Assembly: GCA_945919795.1 (NCBI GenBank)
Contig: CAMEJJ010000003.1
Location: forward strand, 124,001-188,000
Source: an uncultured Lachnospiraceae bacterium
GTDB taxonomy: Bacteria > Bacillota > Clostridia > Lachnospirales > Lachnospiraceae
Reading direction: 5' to 3'
Length of the DNA stretch: 64,000 nucleotides
Program-made: the position numbers and the translations under genes
The notes under the pieces: model-generated
Seen by the model: the letters and a program-made list of their open reading frames with translations, nothing else
What the model was told of the DNA's origin: nothing
Database searches by the model: none
Part shown: positions 13,505-25,137 of the stretch, piece after piece
Layout of the letters: every line of letters starts with the position of its first letter
How positions within the stretch are numbered: position 1 is the stretch's first letter

Positions 13505-16036
13505 TTAATTGATATAGGTAATAAATTGATTTCCATTGGAATTGAACCAATCTGTGGAATCATTGATACCTTTTTTGTAAATCGTTCCGGTTGTCGGGTC
13601 CATAATAACCGTATTTAATTCATTGAATCCGATAATTAAGACCGCACTTCTGTCATTTAGAATTGCCATAACCGGAATATCTCTGTTGACGTAGTACAAC
13701 ACAGCATCCAGACTACAGCCACTAAGGTCTAGTATCTCACAATCTTCGGGCATATTATCCTGTAGTACCGATAATGCAGTCGCTCCCTGATCTAACAGAT
13801 ATTGGCTGTTTCTGCTGATGCCTTCTGCTAAAAGCATGGTATCGAGACATACTGCCAGAGAAGAATTGTTCTCATCCTGCATGGTAGCCGTAATTTTCAT
13901 AATCTGATTGGAAACATTTCGATTGGCCTTTATCCAGACATAATCTCCGTATCCATTCAATACCGTACCGGATTCCTGTTCCGCAATATTAACAGCTTCT
14001 GATTCTTTGGCATATACTCCCAAAATGCCTCCCGAACCATATACATAGTAATTTTCATGCATGCTCTCGGGATATTCCAAATTCACTTCATGTCCGCCTT
14101 CATACATAACTTCCTTGGGGGTCATAAATTTGAGTGATCTGGTAGCAATATTACTTTTTGCCGCAATCTGAACAATTTTTTCCAGTGCTTTTGTCGCCGC
14201 AACATCAATGGTATTTTCATGTTTCAATTCAGAAGTATTGCTCATAATCTGATCAGCTGCCGTGGCCACATAAACCCCTTCCGGTGTTTTCCTTGCCCGC
14301 TCCATGGTAATCTGATTATCCGAAAGGATTACATTCATAATATAAATATCATCCTTCTGATACTGCATACTGATTTTATTGTCCGGCTCACTGCTAATAT
14401 TAATACAAAACATAGGAGTCACAAGACTTCCGGCATTATCTACAAACAAATCCGACTGATTTACCAGACCGTAAATCAAATCTTCTTCCATAAACCCAAG
14501 CGGACGAATATAATGACCTGCACCTGCATCAATTGTGGAAATTACTTTTGTATTTAAATTCATGACATTCAAATTCTGACTACGATCCGGATCCTCTCCT
14601 TCCGGCCAGACAACAATCCTGCCGGATTCAGAAACCTTAAAACTTTCCTGTGCCAAATCTTTTGCAACGACAGTATAACTGTTATCGTTGAGATTAATGC
14701 AGAAAATACTTCCACCCAGATAGACAAACAATTCCTCATTACTGTTAAGATACATTAATCTTTCAACATCGCTCTCAAGCGTAGCAAAAGATCTGTTGTA
14801 GGGAATAAACGCTTCTTCCTCAATGGTATTTAACACACCATTAAATAAATAAACAGCTACCCCCATCTTTCCTTCATGAGTTCCCCGGTTCATATAACCA
14901 TATACTGCAAACTGAACATTTCCGGCTTCATCCACGCTGAGCACACGTATATCATTTTGATTATAAAAGGTTCTTTCATCTTCATGATCTTTTGTATAGA
15001 ATGCAAACAACTGGGAAAAACGATTATTGTTGGAATTATAACAGAACAATCTGTTTGCGGATACAAAAGCAAATGCTCCGCCATCTTCGCTCTCCGCTAA
15101 TTCCACATCTGCATTTCGAATACCCAGATCAATTTTATTATTGTTAAATGCTGCGAGATCCATTTCAAATACTTCAGTCATGGTTCTTTCATAATTCAAC
15201 AGATATATTCTCTGTATTCCATACCGGAGCCTGTAATATTCATCTACCCGGCATCTGCGCTCACCGGTTTCCGTTAAAACATTTACATAGTAAGAGATTG
15301 TAATACGAGCTGTCTGCGGAAACAACTCCGTAATAGAAAGCTGCGGCTCTGTTATTTTCTCCACAGTCAGATCGCCCCATGTAATCTGTCGAAAACTGCT
15401 ATGGATATTCACATAGCTGTAAGAAGTATTATCGCCACTTTCATTTGTCTCAAGATACTGCGCGATCTCATTGGCATTTTCCCGGTCAAATGTTTTCTCA
15501 TGGAAATTTCTCGCAAAATAAATTTCCTCACCAATATGGTTATCACTACGCAAAACCACTCTGGTATAATAGCGCAGTTGTCTTCCCTGTACGTCATTTA
15601 GCAAAATAATCAGCTCATATTCTTCATCCGGATCAATCAAATCCTTTAACTGAATATCCGCCGAAATCCCGGCTGTCTGCACAATATAATCATATAACTG
15701 TGTACTCTCAATCAGCCTTGTACCATCTGTAGAGCGTACCTCATAGGCAATGGAAGTAATACTGGTATTAAAGGTATCAATATATAAAGAAAGCTCCCTG
15801 TTTTCACCTAACGGAGTAATCGTATCACGCATAAAAGATACGTCCATTTCCTGAGCGTATCCATGCAGACAATTAATGTGTTCTCCTTCATAATTGACAT
15901 AGACCAACGGATATGATGCTTCACTCATCTCCATGGTAATATCACTGTTTCCGCGATTCATAACCGAACTGATAATCAGTATCGAAAGTACAAATGAAAT
16001 CACGCAGACAATCGCTTTTATGATTCCTCTTTTCAT
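13505..16036 (-). CDS. large exported protein with beta-propeller-like body and C39-like C-terminus
   Basis: 843 residues. Residues 8-26 (AIVCVISFVLSILIISSVM) are an uncleaved signal anchor, so the rest is outside the membrane. The middle (about 220-560) is rich in short beta strands with aromatic-aspartate turns (FAFVSANRLFCYNSNNNRF, ERLMYLNSNEELFVYLGG), suggesting a propeller. The last 150 residues (SSLAVCLDTMLLAEG, LDAVLYYVNRDIPVMAILND, VIMDPTTGTIYK) follow the C39-like papain fold, with a Cys at the nucleophile position but N-D-R where the catalytic His-containing strand is expected. The family seems restricted to Lachnospiraceae relatives; role unknown, presumably envelope-associated. 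A conserved small gene lies upstream. Confidence 0.6.
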   Translation of the reverse strand: MKRGIIKAIVCVISFVLSILIISSVMNRGNSDITMEMSEASYPLVYVNYEGEHINCLHGYAQEMDVSFMRDTITPLGENRELSLYIDTFNTSITSIAYEVRSTDGTRLIESTQLYDYIVQTAGISADIQLKDLIDPDEEYELIILLNDVQGRQLRYYTRVVLRSDNHIGEEIYFARNFHEKTFDRENANEIAQYLETNESGDNTSYSYVNIHSSFRQITWGDLTVEKITEPQLSITELFPQTARITISYYVNVLTETGERRCRVDEYYRLRYGIQRIYLLNYERTMTEVFEMDLAAFNNNKIDLGIRNADVELAESEDGGAFAFVSANRLFCYNSNNNRFSQLFAFYTKDHEDERTFYNQNDIRVLSVDEAGNVQFAVYGYMNRGTHEGKMGVAVYLFNGVLNTIEEEAFIPYNRSFATLESDVERLMYLNSNEELFVYLGGSIFCINLNDNSYTVVAKDLAQESFKVSESGRIVVWPEGEDPDRSQNLNVMNLNTKVISTIDAGAGHYIRPLGFMEEDLIYGLVNQSDLFVDNAGSLVTPMFCINISSEPDNKISMQYQKDDIYIMNVILSDNQITMERARKTPEGVYVATAADQIMSNTSELKHENTIDVAATKALEKIVQIAAKSNIATRSLKFMTPKEVMYEGGHEVNLEYPESMHENYYVYGSGGILGVYAKESEAVNIAEQESGTVLNGYGDYVWIKANRNVSNQIMKITATMQDENNSSLAVCLDTMLLAEGISRNSQYLLDQGATALSVLQDNMPEDCEILDLSGCSLDAVLYYVNRDIPVMAILNDRSAVLIIGFNELNTVIMDPTTGTIYKKGINDSTDWFNSNGNQFITYIN

Positions 16037-16181
16037 ATGGTTTCTTCTCTATAAATATAATCTGATTTTTCGTATTTCATCCGCCCATTTCAGATTGACG
16101 GTCATTATTATTCTAATTCGTTTCCCTAAAAACCACAACTATATTTTATGCCTAAGATACTCCAATAATTTTAAAATTTTA

Positions 16182-16571
16182 TTAAAATCTGAGATATCCC
16201 CTGCTTTTTCTGTGTCTTCTTTTCAAAATCTCATCATACATCAACAGTCTGATAATATCCTGAAACCCTTCCCACGAAAGCATATCTCGAAATTTACATG
16301 TATCATCATCCTGATATTTACTCTTTAACCGGTCACAAATCATCCTGCTCTGTCTTTCCATGGAAAAACGATCCGGATATTCATCATAAATCATACTACC
16401 TTCATAATCCAAAAGATTAATTACTTCCATGATTTCCCTTTGCAATGACCGTATTTCCGGCGAATGCTGACTCTGCAGATATTCCATATCTTTTACAACT
16501 TCCTGTTCATCTTCATAGTATAAAGGCAAAGGATACGCCATATAGAAAGGTATTATTTTCCCTTTTTCCAT
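16182..16571 (-). CDS. conserved hypothetical protein upstream of the exported protein
   Basis: The 129-residue product (from the ATG at 16571, after a poor TTG/ATG alternative upstream) begins MEKGKIIPFYMAYPLPLYYE and is mostly charged helix, with EIRSLQREIMEVINLLDYEG and a basic tail LKRRHRKSRGYLRF. No membrane segment or known motif is visible. It lies 146 bases upstream of the large exported protein in the same direction, so the two may be co-transcribed. I do not recognise the family; the pairing suggests a shared envelope or sporulation task, which is inference. Confidence 0.55.
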   Translation of the reverse strand: MEKGKIIPFYMAYPLPLYYEDEQEVVKDMEYLQSQHSPEIRSLQREIMEVINLLDYEGSMIYDEYPDRFSMERQSRMICDRLKSKYQDDDTCKFRDMLSWEGFQDIIRLLMYDEILKRRHRKSRGYLRF

Positions 16572-16652
16572 CTTTTTAACTCCGTTTTTTATTATCCTAT
16601 GCACAAGTTTCCCATTTTGTTCTTTTTGTTTCTTTCAGCTATGTTATGGCTC

Positions 16653-16735
16653 TGTGTGAGCATGCCGCTTAGAAGGGCTAAAAACCGAAGTACGAGGCGG
16701 TAAAGATATAAAATTATCTAAAAGGACGACTTGCT
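16653..16735. repeat. palindromic element, fragment C (right arm)
   Basis: GTGAGCATGCCGCTTAGAA, AAAAACCGAAGTACGAGGCGG and AAGGACGAC occur in the same order as in the right arm of copies A and B. The centre and left arm are absent. Confidence 0.7.
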
Positions 16736-16744
16736 ATCCACATG

Positions 16745-16773
16745 AAAAAGGGCAATCCCAATGGGATTACCCT
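16745..16773 (-). terminator. terminator of the atp operon
   Basis: AAAGGG-N-AATCCC pairs with GGGATT-N-CCCTTT around a short loop, and on the minus strand it is followed by TTTTTCATG. It lies 34 bases after the atpC stop. A CCTTTGGGATTACCC copy of one arm also occurs just before copy A of the palindromic element (12977-12991). Confidence 0.7.
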
Positions 16774-16806
16774 TTAATAAAATAACTAAAATATACTGTT
16801 CAAGGA

Positions 16807-17205
16807 CTATTTTAATACCTCGATACGTGCCATAGCTCTTAAGAGTGCTGTTTCAGCCCTTGCGATATCTGTCTCCGGGGTTTTATTCTGCAATCTCTCC
16901 TCGGCACGCTCTTTTGCCTGCTCTGCACGGTCCTGATCGATTTCAACAGGCCACTCAATAATCTCAGCCATGATTGTTACCTGATCCGGTAAGATTTCCG
17001 CAAATCCGGCATGTAAAGCAGCCGTTTTTGTTTCGCTCTCCTCGGTAATTGTCAGGATACCGGGTTTGATGATAACCGTCATCGGAATGTGTTTTTTGTA
17101 AATACCAATTTCACCTTCCGTTGTGTTAAATTCTACCATTTCCGCTTCGCCTTCATAAAAGACGCGGTCAGGTGTGATAATTCTAAGTTTGAATAAATCA
17201 GCCAC
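16807..17205 (-). CDS. atpC: F1F0 ATP synthase epsilon subunit
   Basis: The 132-residue product has the beta-sandwich N-terminal domain (FKLRIITPDRVFYEGEAEMV, GEIGIYKKHIPMTVIIKPG) and the C-terminal helical hairpin (RAEQAKERAEERLQ, ARAETALLRAMARIEVLK). Epsilon sits on the central stalk, joins gamma to the c-ring and can brake ATP hydrolysis. The start is a GTG with GGGGTGA upstream. It is the last gene of the operon and is followed by a terminator. Confidence 0.97.
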   Translation of the reverse strand: MADLFKLRIITPDRVFYEGEAEMVEFNTTEGEIGIYKKHIPMTVIIKPGILTITEESETKTAALHAGFAEILPDQVTIMAEIIEWPVEIDQDRAEQAKERAEERLQNKTPETDIARAETALLRAMARIEVLK

Positions 17206-17217
17206 TTTCTATCACCC

Positions 17218-18627
<1,410 letters not shown>

Positions 18628-18631
18628 TTAC

Positions 18632-19486
18632 TTAGCTGATTGCTTCCGCACCTGCTATAATCTCGGTTAATTCTTGTGTAATAGATCCCTGACGGGCTCT
18701 ATTGTACTGTAAGGATAATTTCTCGATCATTTCTTCCGCATTGCTTGTTGCTGAATCCATCGCCTGCATACGGGCTCCGTTTTCGCTGGCAACTGCTTCG
18801 ACCATGCCTCCGTATATCAAACTTGTGATATATTTTGGAATTAACATATTTAATGCTTCTTCCTCATCCTGTTCAAAATTCATAAGTGCCTTATCGTCAT
18901 CTACATCTTCTATTCCATCTGTATCCACAGGTAAAAGTTTTAACAATGTAGGAATATGACTTACGGTATTTTTGAATGCGGTATAGGCTAAATAGATTTC
19001 TCCGATCTCACCCTCGGCGAATGCTTTTAATAAATCATCACTGATACGCATTGCATCTGCATAAATCGGCTCCTCAATCACATCGGAATAGTCACCGCCA
19101 ATCTGATAACCGTGACGAGATAAATAATCTCTTCCTTTGCTACCGATTGCATATACAACGACATCTTCTTTATTAAAATCTCCCTTTGTAATCAATTTGA
19201 TTACATTGGAATTGTATCCGCCTGCCAAACCTCTGTTAGAAGTAATGACAATCACTGCCTTTTTTGAATTGTTGCCGGATTTCAAATAGGGATGCTCAAT
19301 ATTCCCACTCTTAGCCAGCACACTCTTAACAGTTGCATACATACATTCAAAATACGATTTTGATTTTTCTGCACGGCCTTTTGCTCTCTGGAGCTTTACG
19401 GTAGACACAAGCTTCATCGCTTTGGTGATCTGCTGGGTACTCTGAATACTACCCTTACGTCTTTTAATACTTCTCATAGAAGCCAT
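18632..19486 (-). CDS. atpG: F1F0 ATP synthase gamma subunit
   Basis: 284 residues. The conserved N-terminal helix MASMRSIKRRKGSIQSTQQI and the C-terminal LQYNRARQGSITQELTEIIA form the coiled shaft that turns in the alpha3-beta3 ring; VVITSNRGLAGGYNSNV is the signature of the globular part. Position between atpA and atpD is standard. Confidence 0.97.
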   Translation of the reverse strand: MASMRSIKRRKGSIQSTQQITKAMKLVSTVKLQRAKGRAEKSKSYFECMYATVKSVLAKSGNIEHPYLKSGNNSKKAVIVITSNRGLAGGYNSNVIKLITKGDFNKEDVVVYAIGSKGRDYLSRHGYQIGGDYSDVIEEPIYADAMRISDDLLKAFAEGEIGEIYLAYTAFKNTVSHIPTLLKLLPVDTDGIEDVDDDKALMNFEQDEEEALNMLIPKYITSLIYGGMVEAVASENGARMQAMDSATSNAEEMIEKLSLQYNRARQGSITQELTEIIAGAEAIS

Positions 19487-19513
19487 AATCTGTCACCTTT
19501 ACTTTCTATCTGC

Positions 19514-21037
<1,524 letters not shown>

Positions 21038-21057
21038 TTATTATTTCACGGTTACAA

Positions 21058-21606
21058 TTATGCCAACTGTATTTTTAAAAGCTGCCGTTTCAGCTCTTCT
21101 AATTTTGTAGCAACACTGCTATCCACAACTCTGTCACCGATACGGATTACCATTCCACCAATCAAAGCCTCATCAACCTGATAGTGCATTTCCATCTCAC
21201 GATAAGATGTTGTTTCTAACAACTTCGCACAAACTGCACTTTTCTGTGCTTCATTTAATTCCATTGGAGTTGTAACAGTTGCAACACCAATGCCTTTATA
21301 CTCTTTTACTCTGGAGATAAAATATTCTAAGATATTGCATATCTCACCAAAACGGTCCTTTTTCACGATGATTACCAAAAATCCGGTCATATCGTCACTC
21401 ACGAGACCCTTAAAGATTTCTTCCACGATCTGAAGCTTTTCTTCTTTTAAGATCTTTGGATGTACCATCAGTTCGGAAAGCTTGGGATTTTGTGAAAACG
21501 CTTCTAAAACGACCTGTGCTTCCTCAAATAAGGAATCCATGGTCTGTTTTTCTAAAGCTGTTTCAAATAATGCATCTCCATAGGTTTTTGAAATCAGCTT
21601 AGCCAT
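21058..21606 (-). CDS. atpH: F1F0 ATP synthase delta subunit
   Basis: 182 residues. The N-terminal six-helix domain begins MAKLISKTYGDALFETALEK and the C-terminal part carries DEALIGGMVIRIGDRVVDSS, the OSCP/delta signature, ahead of a final helix. Delta links the b-subunit stator to the top of F1. Its start overlaps the end of atpF by 13 bases. Confidence 0.96.
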   Translation of the reverse strand: MAKLISKTYGDALFETALEKQTMDSLFEEAQVVLEAFSQNPKLSELMVHPKILKEEKLQIVEEIFKGLVSDDMTGFLVIIVKKDRFGEICNILEYFISRVKEYKGIGVATVTTPMELNEAQKSAVCAKLLETTSYREMEMHYQVDEALIGGMVIRIGDRVVDSSVATKLEELKRQLLKIQLA

Positions 21607-22160
21607 GTGCTCTCACCCATTTCCTTTAATGTTTCATCAATCAAGCTGTCCTGAACCGCTGTATCAATCGAAGCCTTTACAACCTTTCCTGCCATTACAC
21701 TTGCAAGGTTGATCATTTCCTTCTTAACATCGTCGGCAACTTTCTGTTTTTCAAGTTCTGCCTCGCGGTTTGCTCTTGCAATAATCGACGCTGCTTCTTC
21801 TTTTGCTTTTGCAACGATCTGATCCTGTGTGCGAAGAGCTTTTGCTCTTGCTTCACTCAAAATTGCTTCTGCTTCTTTATCAACACTCTTTAATCTCTCT
21901 TCGTATTCCAGCTTTAACGCATTTGCCTGTTCTTTGTCTTCTTTTGCACTGTCTAAATCATTCTGGATTTTTTCCTGTCTGTTCTGTAATAAATTACGTA
22001 CAGGATTAAATAATAGATTGGACGCAATCAAAAACAGGAAGAATACAGCAATAATCATAAGCGCTGCATCATGCAATAACTGAAAGTCCAAATCGAACAA
22101 TCTCGTCATCCCTGCTTCTTCCGATAACAGGATGAGTCCTGTGTTTACTAACGTATTCAA
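21594..22160 (-). CDS. atpF: F1F0 ATP synthase b subunit
   Basis: 188 residues. A membrane helix (LMIIAVFFLFLIASNLLF) near residues 35-53 is followed by a long charged coiled coil (KIQNDLDSAKEDKEQANALK onward) that forms the peripheral stalk. The start is a TTG, chosen because AAAGGAGG lies eight bases before it; a weaker internal ATG exists 17 codons later. The C-terminus overlaps atpH. Confidence 0.95.
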   Translation of the reverse strand: MNTLVNTGLILLSEEAGMTRLFDLDFQLLHDAALMIIAVFFLFLIASNLLFNPVRNLLQNRQEKIQNDLDSAKEDKEQANALKLEYEERLKSVDKEAEAILSEARAKALRTQDQIVAKAKEEAASIIARANREAELEKQKVADDVKKEMINLASVMAGKVVKASIDTAVQDSLIDETLKEMGESTWLS

Positions 22161-22197
22161 GTCTTAAGCCTCCTTTCTTGTTATTTTTAAAAGGCTT

Positions 22198-22482
<285 letters not shown>

Positions 22483-22550
22483 TTAATCTTGATGATTGTC
22501 ATCTTCCGATGACTTACACGCTCATCAACGTGTTTTCAATAAATGTGTTT

Positions 22551-23270
22551 CTATGATTCTCCAATTGCATCTGTTACATAGGTCATTGTCAGCATACAGA
22601 ATACATAGGTCTGAATTGCTCCTGAGAACAAATCAAAGTACACATGAAGCGCAGCCGGCCAGATAATTGCAATCTTTGATAACAATCCGTATATCAAAGC
22701 CATCATTACCGTACCGGACAATACGTTTGCGAACAAACGTAATGATAATGAAATCGGAACCGCCACATCACCGATGATATTAATCGGCGCCCAAAACGGC
22801 CACGGATCGCACAAGCCTTTAATTACACCACTGATATGCTGATGTTTAAACTTGTTGAAATGGATAATACAGAATGTCATAATACCCAGCGCAAGCGTGA
22901 CACCGTAGTCAGCTGTAGGCGGACGCAGTCCAAACAATCCGGAAATATTACTGATTAAGATAAACAGAAAAATGGTGCCAATGTAATTTGCAAATTTGGC
23001 CGCATTTTTTCCCATGGTTGAAGAAACCATGCCATCTAACATTTCCACAATCAGCTCTACTGCGTTGAGAAATCCTTTGGGCACATCTCCGGCTTTTTTA
23101 ACTGCACGGTTTGCTGCGATACAAAAACCGATAATCAGCAAAAATACAATTAAAACACAGACATGTGTGGTTGTTATCCATACGGTTTGTCCAAAAATCT
23201 CATAGGAAAAGATACCATGGACCATAAAGTCAATATCGGCACCGCCGGATAACAAAATTCCCTGCCCCAT
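22551..23270 (-). CDS. atpB: F1F0 ATP synthase a subunit
   Basis: 239 residues from the ATG at 23270, which has GGAGGTGA upstream. The a-subunit signature SLSLRLFANVLSGTVMM holds the essential arginine facing the c-ring, and LFSGAIQTYVFCMLTMTYV is the last conserved helix. It forms the ion half-channels. Two small membrane genes of the atpI/atpZ type precede it, the usual Firmicute arrangement. Confidence 0.96.
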   Translation of the reverse strand: MGQGILLSGGADIDFMVHGIFSYEIFGQTVWITTTHVCVLIVFLLIIGFCIAANRAVKKAGDVPKGFLNAVELIVEMLDGMVSSTMGKNAAKFANYIGTIFLFILISNISGLFGLRPPTADYGVTLALGIMTFCIIHFNKFKHQHISGVIKGLCDPWPFWAPINIIGDVAVPISLSLRLFANVLSGTVMMALIYGLLSKIAIIWPAALHVYFDLFSGAIQTYVFCMLTMTYVTDAIGES

Positions 23271-23274
23271 ACAT

Positions 23275-23658
23275 TCACCTCCTAAATAATTTATGTGTAA
23301 ACGGCGCAAGATACGCCGACACTTTTAAAGAAATCATACCGATAAAAGCGGCAATCGGACTGGCAAAATCAAAAATCATCAAAATCCCTAAAAGAATGAG
23401 CCAAAGTCCATAACGAAGAGCACTTCCCTTTTGCATGTGTTTGGTCGCCGTTCCTTCATCATAGTCCACGGCATTATCAATACTGTATGCCATATGCCAT
23501 GCAGAAAGTGCGGCAACAAAAAGACCTATCAAAAGCCCAATCGAATAATATAGCTTACGCTCTAAAAACCAAACCGGTAAAAACTCGGCAAATAATCCGA
23601 AAATCAAAATTCCAATTAACAGATCCGGCAGAGATTCGTTGATCTTAAAAAACTTATT
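23275..23658 (-). CDS. atpI: ATP synthase subunit I-like membrane protein
   Basis: 127 residues with four hydrophobic segments (LLIGILIFGLFAEFLPVWFL, SIGLLIGLFVAALSAWHMAY, LRYGLWLILLGILMIFDFA, AAFIGMISLKVSAYLAPF). The size, topology and position immediately upstream of atpB fit the AtpI family, which helps assemble the c-ring. The ATG lies inside the last codons of the upstream atpZ-like gene (GCATGAATAA), indicating coupled translation. Confidence 0.8.
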   Translation of the reverse strand, partial: NKFFKINESLPDLLIGILIFGLFAEFLPVWFLERKLYYSIGLLIGLFVAALSAWHMAYSIDNAVDYDEGTATKHMQKGSALRYGLWLILLGILMIFDFASPIAAFIGMISLKVSAYLAPFTHKLFRR

Positions 23659-23974
23659 CATGCTCTCTATCCTTTTTATCATCCGACTTCTCAATCCGGG
23701 AAGTATCGGAAGAATTTAAATCACTATGAGAATTTGTACGGGGACGAATATCCCTGTCAGGCGCCGCACAGAATATCTTTTTAGAAAAAATATAAATATT
23801 CCTGCCTCCGGCAAGTGCACCGATAAAAAAAAACAGAATCATGAAAAAAGACGTGCCAAGATACCGATCAAGAAAGATGCCGATAAACGAACATGCAAAA
23901 ATCGGAACAAGCATATTAATCCCAAACTGGGTAATCATCGCAAGAGAACGGTATACATTTTTATGATATTTCAT
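23654..23974 (-). CDS. atpZ: AtpZ/AtpI-family protein
   Basis: 106 residues from the ATG at 23974 (MKYHKNVYRSLAMITQFGIN). Two membrane helices (MLVPIFACSFIGIFLDRYLG, FFMILFFFIGALAGGRNIYI) and the G-x-F-x-D-x-x-L/GG-x-x-x-I pattern match AtpZ, a small partner of AtpI possibly involved in Mg2+ or assembly. The C-terminal 35 residues are polar and variable. It is the first gene of the atp operon, 100 bases from the promoter. Confidence 0.8.
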   Translation of the reverse strand: MKYHKNVYRSLAMITQFGINMLVPIFACSFIGIFLDRYLGTSFFMILFFFIGALAGGRNIYIFSKKIFCAAPDRDIRPRTNSHSDLNSSDTSRIEKSDDKKDREHE

Positions 23975-24072
23975 ATCACGCTCTCCCAGTCCTTTCCGGT
24001 AACTTACCAATACAAAATCCCTGTCATTTAACAATTTAAAGAGCCTTGCGCCATGTCCGCAGACTTAAAATC

Positions 24073-24101
24073 ATTATACTAATATTTGTAAAAAGAGTCT
24101 A
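24073..24101 (-). promoter_or_regulatory. atp operon promoter
   Basis: On the minus strand TATAAT (24078-24073) has TAGACT 17 bases upstream (24101-24096). The -10 is perfect and the -35 partial. Nothing else in the divergent gap resembles a promoter for this operon. Confidence 0.55.
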
Positions 24102-24217
24102 CTTAAATTGTTTTATTTTATGAAGTTTTTACAAGAATTAATTTTCCATTGACTTTTTATTTACAAACAGTTAGTATTTAGAAAATCAAAACATTTTCTG
24201 CCGAAAGGAGTCGAAGA

Positions 24218-24706
24218 ATGGATTATCCCGTTTTATACAGAAAACGTCTCATTCCGGACGAATGTATCTGCTTAAAAGATGATGAAATTATCTGTTTTTC
24301 GGAATCGGCAAAACGGATTGTAACAAAATGGCATGCCATAAAACCACGCAAGGATCTGCACCATGGCTACTCGGCTTATTTCTGGAATGAGGGATTTAAG
24401 GTCAGTAAGTTTTATTCCGAAACCGGAGATTTACTATACTGGTACTGCGACATCATCGATGTCTTCTATGACAAAGAAAATGGCCGTCTGATTGCGACAG
24501 ATTTACTTGCCGATGTTCTGATTTATCCGGACGGCTTTGTAAAAGTGGTGGATCTGGATGAAATTACCCAGGCATATGACAACGGAATTTTATCGATTGA
24601 ATTAATGAAAACATCCATCAATCGATTGAATCATCTGCTAACTTTGATTTACTCAGGCGAATTTAAAACTTATCAAGAGTATCTTAATCAATTTGAATAT
24701 AAATAA
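24218..24706 (+). CDS. DUF402 domain protein
   Basis: 162 residues. The DUF402 pattern is clear: WYCDIIDVFYDKENGRLIAT followed by DLLADVLIYPDGFVKVVDLDE, in which the acidic residues sit in a beta-barrel. Characterised members (Ntdp family) are nucleoside tri/diphosphate phosphatases with a metal site in this region. Cytoplasmic. Divergent from the atp operon; CGAAAGGAG precedes the ATG at about ten bases. The precise substrate is unknown. Confidence 0.8.
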   Translation: MDYPVLYRKRLIPDECICLKDDEIICFSESAKRIVTKWHAIKPRKDLHHGYSAYFWNEGFKVSKFYSETGDLLYWYCDIIDVFYDKENGRLIATDLLADVLIYPDGFVKVVDLDEITQAYDNGILSIELMKTSINRLNHLLTLIYSGEFKTYQEYLNQFEYK

Positions 24707-24728
24707 TTTAAAAAACATTACATATGAC

Positions 24729-24757
24729 AAAAAAGGGCGATACTTTCGCTCTTTTTT
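24729..24757 (+). terminator. terminator after the DUF402 gene
   Basis: AAAAAGGGCGA pairs with TCGCTCTTTTT (one G-T pair) around a short loop and ends in a T6 run. Confidence 0.8.
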
Positions 24758-24763
24758 ATTACT

Positions 24764-25107
24764 CACTTTTCGGATTTGTATTCCCGATTTTTATTAATAT
24801 AAAATGCGAATATATCGTGCTTGCAGACGTTCTGCCGCGTTTCTTTCATTTTATTATTTACAACTTTTGGCATATAACAAGTCGTCCTTACAGAAAATGA
24901 TATATCTTTGTCCGCCGAATTTTACGAGGTTTTGTGCATTTCTTAGCGGCATCGTGAACAAAATAATGCCCGGTTTCAACTGTCCGAAGACGAAGTCTGA
25001 GTTTTGAAACCGGGCATTTAATAAATTTTGTGAACATGCCGCTTAGAAATGCTAAAAACCGAAGTACGAGGCGGCAAAAATATATCATTTTCTGTAAGGA
25101 CGACTAC
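24764..25107. repeat. palindromic element, copy B (right end truncated)
   Basis: Begins CTTTTCGGATTTGTATTCCCG and contains the same central hairpin, AATGCCCGGTTTCAA (24966-24980) to its complement ending at 25019, flanked by the GCATTTCTTAGCGGCAT and ATGCCGCTTAGAAATGC arms. The left arm carries CAAGTCGTCCTTACAGAAAA and the right arm its complement up to 25107. The outer right end seen in copy A is missing. It lies between two convergent genes. The 430-base gap holds only this element and the terminator. Confidence 0.85.
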
Positions 25108-25137
25108 ATCCCCTATAAAAACTGTTGAACAGTGACT

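Noticed and set aside
13173-13563. Minus-strand ORFs of 125-137 codons in the palindromic element
   Set aside because: They come from the inverted repeat itself and run into the end of the exported-protein gene; no coding signature.
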